31,814 bases of DNA, taken from NCBI GenBank assembly GCA_002699335.1, contig PACG01000188.1, positions 22,225-54,038 of the forward strand, in the 5' to 3' direction. The position numbers and the translations under genes are program-made. How positions within the stretch are numbered: the first letter of the stretch is position 1; every line of letters starts with the position of its first letter. The notes under the pieces were generated by a model, which was not told the origin of the DNA, did no database searches, and worked only from the letters and a program-made list of their open reading frames with translations. This document shows positions 17,037 through 25,350 of this stretch, piece after piece. Source of the DNA: Candidatus Poribacteria bacterium. Lineage in GTDB: Bacteria; Poribacteria; WGA-4E; UBA9662.

Positions 17037-17801
17037 TTACCAATTTTGCTTAATCTGTGCCCAAGTAGCGGTTAATTTGTTCCGGGCACCGACTGACAGC
17101 GGTTCTAGGTTTAGATCTTTAGTCACATCGATATACTTCGGCGTGCCGGCAGCTTTCTTGCCATTGTTCTTATTTGCTGTATTATCATCAGCGTTCTTTT
17201 TATCAAAAGTATAATGTGCGTTTAGACCAGGCTCATCTCCCATCAGTGTCTTGACCATGAAGTCATTAATCTCTTTTTCTGTTCGGGCTATCTCCCATAT
17301 ACGGATCTCGTCTATTAGTCCTGTGCAAGTCCATTTGGCACTGTCTCCCACCCCAATATATAAGGATGCTTTAGAATCATTGAGCTCCTTGGCATTATAC
17401 GGAGAAGCCCCCACCTCTTTACCATCTATATATACCCGCATTTCCTTACCATCCCATACCCCAGCGTGATGTTGCCATTTCTTGAGCACTAAACCTGGAA
17501 CGTCCAAGATTTTTGTTTGGGGCCAGAGGACAAATCTGATTTTAGTTCCATCGATCAGTTCCGGAAAAATGTAATCTCTCTGTCCGCCCCAATCCTTAGC
17601 CAGGCATTCACCTCCCTTACTTTCCATTTTCATCCATGCTTCTATGGTTATAGCTTTCTTGGGGTTGAGACTCTTGCTGTCGGCAACCTCTAGGTAGGTT
17701 TTTCCATCCAGTTGTAACGCCATATTGGTAGCTAGTATATTAGAGGTTGCAAGGCTTAAAACTGTTAGTGTAATACTCATAGAGTGTAATAATGCTTTCA
17801 T
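17037..17801 (-). CDS. secreted LamG/concanavalin-A-like domain protein
   Basis: A 254-residue exported protein: signal peptide about 1-25, then one LamG-like jelly-roll domain at about 27-195. Family marks are MALQLDGKTYLEVADSKSLN (first strands), ITIEAWMKME, WQHHAGVWDGKEMRVYIDGK (about 108-127), SLYIGVGDS and IDEIRIWEIARTEKEINDF (the C-terminal LDEVRIWxRALSxxEI block). About 60 further residues include a second LamG-like signature GLNAHYTFDKKNADDN. Such domains bind glycans or act as modules in extracellular enzymes; here there is no catalytic domain. The start is well placed: GAGGTGA lies 4 bases before the ATG. It is followed, at a distance, by a terminator and the DUF6785 gene. Confidence 0.9.
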   Translation of the reverse strand: MKALLHSMSITLTVLSLATSNILATNMALQLDGKTYLEVADSKSLNPKKAITIEAWMKMESKGGECLAKDWGGQRDYIFPELIDGTKIRFVLWPQTKILDVPGLVLKKWQHHAGVWDGKEMRVYIDGKEVGASPYNAKELNDSKASLYIGVGDSAKWTCTGLIDEIRIWEIARTEKEINDFMVKTLMGDEPGLNAHYTFDKKNADDNTANKNNGKKAAGTPKYIDVTKDLNLEPLSVGARNKLTATWAQIKQNW

Positions 17802-18089
17802 TCTGTCACCTCTTCGATTCGATGGCTGATCAAGGTTAGGCGTTATCTGGTAGAAGAATCAACATGTTTTAATTTGAAGTTGGTTGAATCCCGACTAATA
17901 ATCAGTCAATATTAGGCTGGGAACGAACTTGGCGGCTTGACATTACCCGTTAGCTACTTCATGTTGGCGCTGACATACTTCCACCAGAGGTAGTATTTGC
18001 TGATACGTTCTCTCTTAGCCAGTGCAAGTAGTTGGCTTCCAGAGTCACTCACCTACGTTAGTTATAATCCCATCACACAATATAAATAG

Positions 18090-18745
18090 TATCATGTTTT
18101 ACCTGCTAGCGCACGCACGTAGATGGCGATACCGCCTCACCAATCAAGGGCTCATAGGTAACCTGCACCGAAAGCGGATCGGTTCTTCGGTACGAGAAGA
18201 CAACTGACCACGCCGCCGAAGGCCCTACCGATGCTGACGCAGTCCTCCACTACTCCGGTGAACGGCTCAGTCCGGTCGATGCAATCCCACATTAGACCGC
18301 CGTCACCACCGGTGACGTAGAGATGACACCTGATCCGCCGATCTCAGTCAACAGCGGAGAAGGAGAGATCGGTATGTTCTTCTGACCATCTTTGTTGGTC
18401 AGCTCTGAGCGTGGCTCACCAGTCGTAGATCTTAAATCCCTTGGCCGGATCGCCCGAGTCGATAATGACGTGGCCCGAGGGGCCGGATCCCAGACTGCCG
18501 TCCACGTCCCCAACCAGGAGGTTGTACGCCCCGGAACCCCTTTATGAGCAGTGAACAGGTTGCTTCCATATAGAGGTGTTGGGTCTGACCGCTATAGTGT
18601 AGCCTCCCTGCTCGCTGGGAACGGCGCTGAGAGCGGCCTAAGTGGTGCGGAAAGCGATGCGCCAGGAGAGACCGTCGGAGTCGTCGCCCAGTTTGGAGAC
18701 GTAAAAGGTTTCGCCTGTTCTCTTTTTTATATGGAGTGTATCCAC
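18090..18745 (-). pseudogene. broken right-handed parallel beta-helix protein
   Basis: Minus-strand translation gives consecutive protein-like blocks in shifting frames: KRTGETFYVSKLGDDSDGLS (about 18665-18724) and AALSAVPSEQGG. These are followed by GAYNLLVGDVDGSLGSG, GHVIIDSGDPAKGFKIYDW, LYVTGGDGGLMWDCIDRTEP and VVEDCVSIGRAFGGVV (about 18190). Together they resemble the first part of secreted right-handed beta-helix proteins that begin with a FYVSxxGDDxxGxSWxxAFxTIQAA block. Stops replace expected tryptophans after IYDW and in SAVDW, and there is at least one frameshift. The gene is dead. The intact protein would have been a pectate-lyase-like or glycan-binding exported protein. Confidence 0.75.
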
Positions 18746-19246
18746 GTTGTCCTCACGAGATCGAGAGGTTTGTCGAGTGTTCATCAGGGCACTACCACGA
18801 ACAAATTGTGGTGCCTGAGCAGGTCGGTGTCGGGGCATTGGTTAGCCATCTTGAATCCAGTCAGGTTTAAGGGCTTGAGGCAAACTCGCCATAGAAGACC
18901 GGTGCGGAGCCCTTTCCCAGGTCGGCAGATTCCAACCATTCTAGCACAATTTGCATCCTTTGCCTAAGTGATTTGTACTGCTACAAGCTGATCTCTTCTG
19001 CCCACCGCCACCGACCGTACTAAATCATGCGCCTCGACCTCCCTTTGGGAATTGACACCTTCGTGGTTGGCGCTATTCGCTATGGGCCCAAAAGTCACGT
19101 CAATACAAGCTTTGATGCTTTTGTGGGCATGTGTTCAGATCAGGCCTGAGTCCAGCGATAACCAGCGTCCTGTAGGCAGACCAATCTAGTTCTTGCTCTC
19201 TGTTTCCAAAGCCTAATTCAAACGGGCCTGGGCCAATCCAATACCT
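18746..19246. other. spacer without an identified gene
   Basis: Short plus-strand frames, for example a 40-codon one starting at the ATG near 19031, match nothing I recognise and lack a clear ribosome-binding site. No repeat or strong hairpin was seen. Confidence 0.35.
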
Positions 19247-19276
19247 TTGACTTTTTACCCCCTATCCTGGCATAAT
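19247..19276 (+). promoter_or_regulatory. possible promoter upstream of the S9 peptidase
   Basis: TTGACT at 19247-19252 and CATAAT at 19271-19276 are spaced 18 bases apart. The peptidase start lies about 290 bases downstream, with a short frame at 19405-19518 in between. Confidence 0.4.
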
Positions 19277-19404
19277 CAAAACCAATCTACTTGCTAGCCG
19301 ATGGGCCTTTCACCGCAATAGTCTCCTGTTAGTTATTACCAGCCGACTCGCCGGATTGGACGCAACCTTAGCACAACATAGACGAAAACTCAACAGGATA
19401 CTTC

Positions 19405-19518
19405 ATGGGTTCTATTATTTGTGTATCTGAAGACCGTTCTACTTTACTCGGTAATGAAGTAATCTATCCGGTGATCGATAACCCGCCGCATCTAACTATT
19501 ATCAGCGAAGGCTTCTAA
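19405..19518 (+). CDS. short frame of 37 residues, possibly an N-terminal relic
   Basis: The frame starts ATG at 19405 and reads MGSIICVSEDRSTLLGNEVI, then PVIDNPPHLTIISEGF before a TAA. The composition looks protein-like, and the abrupt end suggests the first part of a longer gene. I do not recognise the family. It sits between a promoter-like sequence and the S9 peptidase, so it could also be a leader peptide. Confidence 0.3.
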   Translation: MGSIICVSEDRSTLLGNEVIYPVIDNPPHLTIISEGF

Positions 19519-19546
19519 ATGAGGTTATGATTGTGCCGGATTCTTT

Positions 19547-22048
19547 TTGTTCACGATTCTTTCAATGATTTCCCTGCTCAGGTCCCAGGGCAGAGAGGAA
19601 GATTACCTGCGAGCTAACCAGTTAAGAGAACGGTTTCGGAACAAGGTGTTTAAAGCCGAAATCAACCCCCATTGGTCACCGGATAACAGCCGTTTTTGGT
19701 ATCTCAATCGATTATCCGACGGACGGAAAGAGTTTATCTCCGTCAATGTCGAAACGGGCGAACGAACACCGGTATTTGACCATCAAAGCCTGGCCACCGT
19801 ATTATCGGCTCAAACCGGTCATAACGTAGACCCGGAGCGGTTACCGGTGGACCAGTTGATCTTTAGTGAGCAAAGAAATCAATGGCGGTTTTACTATCAG
19901 GAGAAACTGTGGCAGTTCAATTCAGTCACTAACCATCTGCAGGCTCTAGCTACAGAAGCCCCCCCGTCACAACTAGAGTCGGATATCCGCCCAACACAGC
20001 GGACCGGTGAGGAGACACTGGTGACTTTTCGCAATCAAACCACTACTCCGATTAAATTATTTTGGCTCGACAGCCAGGGACATCAAAAATACTATTCTAC
20101 CCTAAAGGTAGATGCAGATCACCAGCAACACACTTTCGCCGGTCATATCTGGCTATTGACGGACCTGGAGGAACAGCACTTCGGCATATACGAAACCAAA
20201 CGGCAGAACCCACTAATCGTCATCACCGGTGATCCACTACCCACCGATGAAAAAAAGGTTAAGCCCCCAGATGCATCAGCAGAAGTTGTACCTTCACCGG
20301 ACGGTTCAGTATCTGCTTTTATCCAGAATCACAATCTTTGGCTACGTCCAATTGATAACCAAGCACAACAACTCAGTAGTGATGGGGTTGAAGGAGACAG
20401 CTACAATCAATCATCTATTCTCTGGTCGCCCGACGATAGTAAATTGGTAGTTTCCCGAACCCTGTTGGCGCCAAAACATCCGGTACATCTAATTGAGTCG
20501 TCGCCTGACGATCAGGTGCAACCTAAGTTACACACATTTCAATATCTTAAACCCGGGGGGCAAATTGACAAACCGCAGCCGTGCCTATTTAATGTTGCTA
20601 CCTACCGGCAGATTCCAATTGCTTCAGAGTTATTTCCTAACCCGTGGTCACTCAGCCACTTTCGATGGGCTGAAGATTCCTCATCATTCACGTTTCTTTA
20701 CAATCAGCGCGGTCACCAGATATTACGCCTAATCTCGGTTGATGCCAATACGGGTCACACCAAACCGATACTAACAGAAACCAGCCCCACTTTTATTGAC
20801 TATTCTCAGAAAATGTACCTACATTGGCTGAACGGCGGGGAAGAGTTGATCTGGATGAGCGAGCGAGACGGTTGGAACCATCTCTATCTTTACGATGCAC
20901 TAAACTGTCAGCTCCAACATCAGATAACCAAAGGAGAATGGGTTGTTCGCCGGGTTGATCATGTAGACCCGGAAAAACGACAAATCTGGTTCCAGGCCAG
21001 TGGTCTAAGTTCCACCAATGCTAGCCACCCTATATCTGACCCATACTACATCCACTACGGTCGAATCGATCTGGATGGATCAAATCTGGTCTGGTTGACT
21101 TCGGGTGATGGCACGCACAACGTCCAGTGGTCGCCTGACCGGCGTTTCCTGATCGACACCTGGTGCCGTGTTAACATGGCACCGGTTCATCAACTCCGAA
21201 GTGCACGAGACGGTAGCCATGTTTGTGATCTGGAACAGGCAGATTGGAAAAAATTGCTTGAGGTCGGGTGGTCAATACCCAGGCAATTTGTCAGCAAAGG
21301 GCGTGACGACAGTACTGACATTTACGGGGTTATTTGGCGACCGACCAACTTCGACCCTCAAAGGAAATATCCTGTCATTGAGCACATATACGCGGGACCA
21401 CATAGCGCTTTTGTACCAAAAGCTTTTCAAGATTACTACCATCAACAGGAAATGGCTGAGTTAGGATTCATTATAGTTCAGATCGATGGTATGGGTACCA
21501 ATTGGCGGTCTAAAGAGTTCCACGACTATTGTTGGCAAAATCTGAGAGACTCAGGGTTTCCGGACCGTATCGCTTGGATTCGGCAAGCGGCCAAGATACA
21601 CGCTGAAATGGATCTATCCCGGATCGGAATTTATGGTGGGTCGGCCGGTGGACAAAACGCCCTCAGTGGCCTGTTACACCACGGTGATTTTTACCATGTC
21701 GGTGTAGCCGATTGTGGTTGCCACGACAATCGAATGGACAAGATCTGGTGGAACGAAGCCTGGATGGGGTGGCCGGTTGACCAGCACTACGCTGACAACA
21801 GCAACGTTACCCATGCCGAAAAACTGCAAGGTAAGTTGCTTTTGGTGGTTGGTGAATTAGATCGAAATGTCGATCCCGCCAGTACCATGCAGGTAGTTAA
21901 CGCCCTAATTACGGCTGATAAAGATTTTGATCTATTGGTCATCCCCGGCGTTGGACATGGTGCTGTGGGTACAGTTTACGGCACTCGTCGGCAGAGAGAC
22001 TTTTTCGTTCGCCATCTTTTGGGCAAAGAGCCCAGAAGCAGTAAATAG
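19547..22048 (+). CDS. S9 family peptidase (DPP-IV/prolyl oligopeptidase type)
   Basis: An 833-residue serine peptidase with an N-terminal beta-propeller (about 30-560) and a C-terminal alpha/beta-hydrolase domain. The triad, numbered from the TTG at 19547, is S699 in GIYGGSAGGQ, D772 in GELDRNVDP and H804 in PGVGHGA. Propeller marks include NPHWSPDNSRFWYLNR near 41-56 and the WSPDDSKL and SPDGSVSAF repeats of the DPP-IV N-terminal region. Such enzymes release dipeptides or cut short peptides. The start is uncertain. The TTG has no good ribosome-binding site, and an ATG at 19565 (six codons later) is an alternative. One extra T in the run at 19544-19548 would join the frame to an ATG at 19527. 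No clear signal peptide is seen in the present frame. The GNAT gene follows 94 bases later in the same direction. Confidence 0.9.
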   Translation: MFTILSMISLLRSQGREEDYLRANQLRERFRNKVFKAEINPHWSPDNSRFWYLNRLSDGRKEFISVNVETGERTPVFDHQSLATVLSAQTGHNVDPERLPVDQLIFSEQRNQWRFYYQEKLWQFNSVTNHLQALATEAPPSQLESDIRPTQRTGEETLVTFRNQTTTPIKLFWLDSQGHQKYYSTLKVDADHQQHTFAGHIWLLTDLEEQHFGIYETKRQNPLIVITGDPLPTDEKKVKPPDASAEVVPSPDGSVSAFIQNHNLWLRPIDNQAQQLSSDGVEGDSYNQSSILWSPDDSKLVVSRTLLAPKHPVHLIESSPDDQVQPKLHTFQYLKPGGQIDKPQPCLFNVATYRQIPIASELFPNPWSLSHFRWAEDSSSFTFLYNQRGHQILRLISVDANTGHTKPILTETSPTFIDYSQKMYLHWLNGGEELIWMSERDGWNHLYLYDALNCQLQHQITKGEWVVRRVDHVDPEKRQIWFQASGLSSTNASHPISDPYYIHYGRIDLDGSNLVWLTSGDGTHNVQWSPDRRFLIDTWCRVNMAPVHQLRSARDGSHVCDLEQADWKKLLEVGWSIPRQFVSKGRDDSTDIYGVIWRPTNFDPQRKYPVIEHIYAGPHSAFVPKAFQDYYHQQEMAELGFIIVQIDGMGTNWRSKEFHDYCWQNLRDSGFPDRIAWIRQAAKIHAEMDLSRIGIYGGSAGGQNALSGLLHHGDFYHVGVADCGCHDNRMDKIWWNEAWMGWPVDQHYADNSNVTHAEKLQGKLLLVVGELDRNVDPASTMQVVNALITADKDFDLLVIPGVGHGAVGTVYGTRRQRDFFVRHLLGKEPRSSK

Positions 22049-22142
22049 ATACAGATGGGTCCGGGAAAAAGACAATGGGGAAAGTCGACGGCTGGATAAG
22101 CCTGACTAGATGAACAATATTATGGTGAAATAGGGAGTGGAT

Positions 22143-23291
22143 ATGGAAGCTTCGTGGGAAAATGGGGTACGTAGTTTACGCAAAAGTGAGATGGGCAGCT
22201 TGCGAAATCTGCTGGGTGACGTGTTTTTTGCGGAGTTGCCTGACATTCAGCCCCATGCGATAAATGATGAAAATACCAGCAATTTGCTTGTGGTAGTAGA
22301 AGATGGACAGGTAGTGTCACATATTGCCACGATCAAACGCCATGTATCCATTTTGGGATGCCCGCTTAAGGTCGCTTCCTTGGGCGGTGTGGCCACTTAT
22401 GAATCCCATCGTGGCAAAGGTCATGCGTCGGCGCTTTTAGAAAAGACGATGGCTGTTTGCCGTGATGAAGACGTAGATTATATCATGGTATCGGGTTATC
22501 GCAATATGTATCACCGTTACGGCTGTCGGCATGTGGGCAAAGATTGGATGTTTCGGCTCGACCAGGATCAGGCGAGTGATTTTGATGATTCTAATTTTAC
22601 TATTAGCTGTGCTTCAGAGGAAGATATAGACGCGTTAGGGACCATTTATCGGCGAGAATCCGTGCGTTGGATGCGACCCTCTTCAGATATCGCATTTGGC
22701 ATTGATGGATGGGTATGCAATAGTCCAGCAAAGACGTATTTGATCAAACAGAGCGATAGGCTGGTTGCTTCTGCTGTGATACAACAGGCGCGTAAAGGTG
22801 ATAAAGGACAGGGTCTTCGTTTTGCTTTGCGGGATTATGCGGGAGAACGATCGGCCATTGTGGGAGTACTCGGGAAGTTTGTTCAGGAACAGGATCTGAA
22901 AGAAGTTTCACTCCACGTGATGGGATGTGATACGGTATTGAAAGATTTGCTTGAAGCGCGTGGATTGACTGGTATCCAGTCTGTACTGCCCGGTACGACC
23001 ATGATTATTCACTTTGAGAAACTGCTAAAAAAAATGCGGCCTTATTTTATCGAACGCATTGGAGAAAACGCCGTCAATGGATTGGTGTTCAAAGAAGTAG
23101 GCGACGAATATCACGTGTATTACGGTGGGGACCGTGTTGTCGCTGAAAGCAGAGGTGCGGCGGCTCAGTTGATCTTTGGTACGTGGGCGGGGGCTGAAGA
23201 CGCAATGTTGAATGTGGGAGGGCGCGCTGGTGAGGTCTTGCGTGCCTGTTTGCCGATCCCTGGGGTTTGGTATGGCGTGAATTATGTTTGA
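22143..23291 (+). CDS. Eis-like GNAT N-acetyltransferase
   Basis: A 382-residue protein starting at the ATG at 22143, chosen because AGGGAG lies 5 bases upstream; an in-frame GTG two codons earlier overlaps that site. The N-terminal GNAT domain has the acetyl-CoA loop HRGKGHASALLEK (about 98-110) after GGVATYE, and YRNMYHRYGCRHVG (about 124-137), the usual GNAT block before the last strand. A second GNAT-like half (about 155-280) and a C-terminal part (about 285-382) with KKMRPYF and a GGDRVVAESRGAAAQLIFG segment resemble the SCP2-like domain of Eis proteins. This supports a tandem-GNAT/SCP2 acetyltransferase of small molecules or peptides. The substrate is unknown. It probably shares a transcript with the S9 peptidase upstream. 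Confidence 0.85.
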   Translation: MEASWENGVRSLRKSEMGSLRNLLGDVFFAELPDIQPHAINDENTSNLLVVVEDGQVVSHIATIKRHVSILGCPLKVASLGGVATYESHRGKGHASALLEKTMAVCRDEDVDYIMVSGYRNMYHRYGCRHVGKDWMFRLDQDQASDFDDSNFTISCASEEDIDALGTIYRRESVRWMRPSSDIAFGIDGWVCNSPAKTYLIKQSDRLVASAVIQQARKGDKGQGLRFALRDYAGERSAIVGVLGKFVQEQDLKEVSLHVMGCDTVLKDLLEARGLTGIQSVLPGTTMIIHFEKLLKKMRPYFIERIGENAVNGLVFKEVGDEYHVYYGGDRVVAESRGAAAQLIFGTWAGAEDAMLNVGGRAGEVLRACLPIPGVWYGVNYV

Positions 23292-23453
23292 TCATTTTAA
23301 AGGGCCGATTGGATTTCCATGCGATACTTGTCCTTAAAAGCATATAGTGGGAATATCCGAATTAAATCAATTGTTCCATTCCATCTGGAACGGATATAAA
23401 ATCATACTCTTCTGCTGATAACAAAGCCTAAACAAAGGAAACGTGAGTAATGC

Positions 23454-24010
23454 TTAAGAGGATGGGGCAAGATCGGGTCGTTTTCTGTTAATCGGTTTTA
23501 GACCGAAGAAAATTCGGAATGGGGAGATCCGCTTTACCAGTTCAAATAGAACCCAATACCCTATAAATACCACGACAGACAATATCGAAAACTTGAGCCA
23601 GATGCCACAATTTTAGATCTCTGATAAAGATGAAAAAAGATCTGTAACGTCTGATGAAAGGTGTAAAATGGGTATACGGCTTCCGGAGCGTAAATCAGCA
23701 ATTTACTTGGTCGATTCAAATATTTCGCGCCGTAAACGAAGATGGCCAGAATCCAGGACCACATATTGATCATGGCCAACAGATTGAGAATGCACTTGGT
23801 GGGGGCAGCCATCAATCCGAAATGCGCGCCGTAAACGAATTCCCACTCGTATTCCAGAATTTTGCCCGAACCACTGTAGAGCGAAGCGTAGGTGAAAAAA
23901 CTGATACCATCGATTGCTAACGCATATTGTTTTATACTTGATCAGTGATGGCCAGAGTGATTCTTTCGCCGAGATGAGGCTCTCGGCTTCCAGTAGGATT
24001 AACCTGTTAT
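23454..24010 (-). pseudogene. C-terminal remnant of an acyltransferase-3 family membrane protein
   Basis: Minus-strand reading gives ALAIDGISFFTYASLYSGSG, then HFGLMAAPTKCILNLLAMIN and WSWILAIFVYGAKYLNRPSK, then LLIYAPEAVYPFYTFHQTLQ (about 23615-23675). The last part is the typical C-terminal end of acyltransferase-3/OpgC-like proteins (YxNEAxxPFYxxHQ). A frameshift near 23570 moves the frame to GIWLKFSILSVVVFIGYWVL, and it ends LKPINRKRPDLAPSS with a TAA at 23454. A further frameshift lies near 23930. The N-terminal half of the family is missing. The intact enzyme would have moved acyl groups onto a membrane or surface glycan. A small hairpin (23968-23987, GCCGAGA/TCTCGGC) lies within the upstream edge. 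Confidence 0.75.
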
Positions 24011-24135
24011 AAAAGATAGAGCTTGGCATTTGGTTTGGGGGCTTTGGTATCTACCCGCCGGTGGTATCCATCCATTACTGGCAGCAATGGAGCACCTTTC
24101 AAATATCTGGGTCTGGTGGGTAAAAGGCAAAAAAG

Positions 24136-24164
24136 AAGGCGAGTCAGAGGAACTGACTCACCTT
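24136..24164 (-). terminator. rho-independent terminator, distal of a tandem pair
   Basis: The hairpin pairs GAGTCAG (24141-24147) with CTGACTC (24153-24159) plus AAGG/CCTT at the base with one mismatch. On the minus strand it is followed by TTCTTTTTTG. It lies about 70 bases downstream of a second similar terminator. Confidence 0.75.
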
Positions 24165-24233
24165 ACACAAGAAGGAAGTTTGGAAGATACTCTAATTGTC
24201 GTCTAGTTCTAGAATAACTTGAGCCCTAGAAAC

Positions 24234-24263
24234 AAAAAAGACGAGCATGAGATAGCTCGCCTT
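24234..24263 (-). terminator. rho-independent terminator, proximal of a tandem pair
   Basis: The hairpin pairs CGAGC (24242-24246) with GCTCG (24255-24259), extended by AAG/CTT (24238-24240 with 24261-24263) and one mismatch, around an 8-base loop. On the minus strand it ends in six T residues. Confidence 0.75.
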
Positions 24264-24326
24264 GATTGCTCTTCTTCAACTTCCTATGCCAGGTTTAATG
24301 TATAGAAAGACTTCCTTTAACTAGTC

Positions 24327-24355
24327 ATTATAAACCAAGTCATAATTTCATGCAA
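24327..24355 (-). promoter_or_regulatory. sigma70-type promoter, inner of two
   Basis: On the minus strand TTGCAT (24350-24355) and a perfect TATAAT (24327-24332) are separated by 17 bases. Transcription would begin near 24320 and run into the terminator at 24263-24234. Confidence 0.5.
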
Positions 24356-24495
24356 CAATTGGAAACATATCAACATAACCATGCAAGCAGAAAATTACGC
24401 ACCAATAAGCAGTAATCTTGTTGATTCTCCAAGATCTAGTTGAGAGTCAGATATAAGCCACAAAAATCGTCTGGTATCTCTATTGTCGGCCTTGA

Positions 24496-24523
24496 GTTAT
24501 AATGAGGAATTGGCGTATGTCAA
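24496..24523 (-). promoter_or_regulatory. sigma70-type promoter, outer of two
   Basis: On the minus strand a perfect TTGACA (24518-24523) and TATAAC (24496-24501) are separated by 16 bases. No open reading frame of note follows before the terminator at 24263-24234. Confidence 0.55.
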
Positions 24524-24554
24524 GAACCCGTTCAACGGTAGCATCTAGGCTGGT

Positions 24555-24584
24555 ATGTCAATAATTAATGTTAATAATTGACAT
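24555..24584. repeat. 30-base near-perfect palindrome
   Basis: ATGTCAAT (24555-24562) pairs with ATTGACAT (24577-24584), and ATTAA (24564-24568) with TTAAT (24571-24575). There is a single A/A mismatch and a 2-base centre. It lies about 30 bases upstream of the outer minus-strand promoter. It may be an operator or the relic of an inverted repeat. Confidence 0.8.
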
Positions 24585-25350
24585 GGTTAAACCAAATTTC
24601 CCCCCTTACATATAGATCGCATTAAAATATGTTGGTTCTCTGAGAATTCCCAGTGCCTAAACCTGTTGTCACAGAAGGTACCGGTACAACTGGAAGCCCA
24701 GATAAATCTATCCCAATGGAAGTTTCCCGTAGCTAAAACAGGCACAAAAGTGGGTAAGAGTGAAGCCGCGAGCGCTGGGAGTAAATGCTGGATCAGCAGA
24801 CCAATAAACGGCACAACTCTTCCTGCCGTAATTATCAGAAGCCGAAAGGCAAGTTGGGTAATAAGGGCGAAGGCAGTGCCTGTAAGGTTTGTAGTGGGTG
24901 AGCATATCCGGCAAACAGTAGCCGATTAGATTAGGCTAGACGCCAAGCCGGGGCTACGACACAATAGGCAAACAGCCGAGATGTTGCTGTCGGTTAGAGG
25001 GGGATGCCCAAGATGGAAGGTGGAAATAGATCTAGGAATCTCAGAAGCCGACACGCCTAAACAATAAACATAAAAAAATACATGCCCTCGTCAGGTCATA
25101 TACCCTGTGTTGGTTGGTTTGCGCGGTATGCCTGTACGGACATATGGTTTGACCCACGTGGCCAGAGTAGCGATGCTTACATGTAGAGCATTTACTATGC
25201 CAATACGTATCTTATCGGTTGCAGGGTTAGTTTTGTTTAATTGAGGCAGAGTTTTCCAGTGGGTGGAACTGATAGGAAAAAAGGGCAGGGAAACGGCCCT
25301 CGGCCTCGTCATTAACGGTTCAGGTCGCTGTGATTCTTCGAGTTGTAAGC
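24585..25350. other. spacer without an identified gene
   Basis: Minus-strand frames read protein-like pieces, for example TDKIRIGIVNALHVSIATLA (about 25160-25219) and VPVLATGNFHWDRFIW. None has a good start signal, and I cannot assign a family. They may be remnants of decayed genes. No terminator for the NHL gene was found in this stretch. Confidence 0.35.

Larger units (their letters stand above)
24234..24488 (-). ncRNA. candidate small RNA unit (one or two nested transcripts)
   Basis: On the minus strand two promoter-like sequences (24496-24523 and 24327-24355) are followed by a strong terminator at 24263-24234. No convincing reading frame lies between them; the longest is a 21-codon frame without a ribosome-binding site. 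The predicted transcripts are about 255 and 85 bases. I do not recognise an RNA family. The alternative is that these are leftovers of an eroded operon. The evidence is signals only. Confidence 0.3.

Noticed and set aside
16807..17043. A 78-codon minus-strand frame after the LamG gene
   Set aside because: It overlaps the end of the LamG gene in another frame, lacks a start signal and matches nothing I know.
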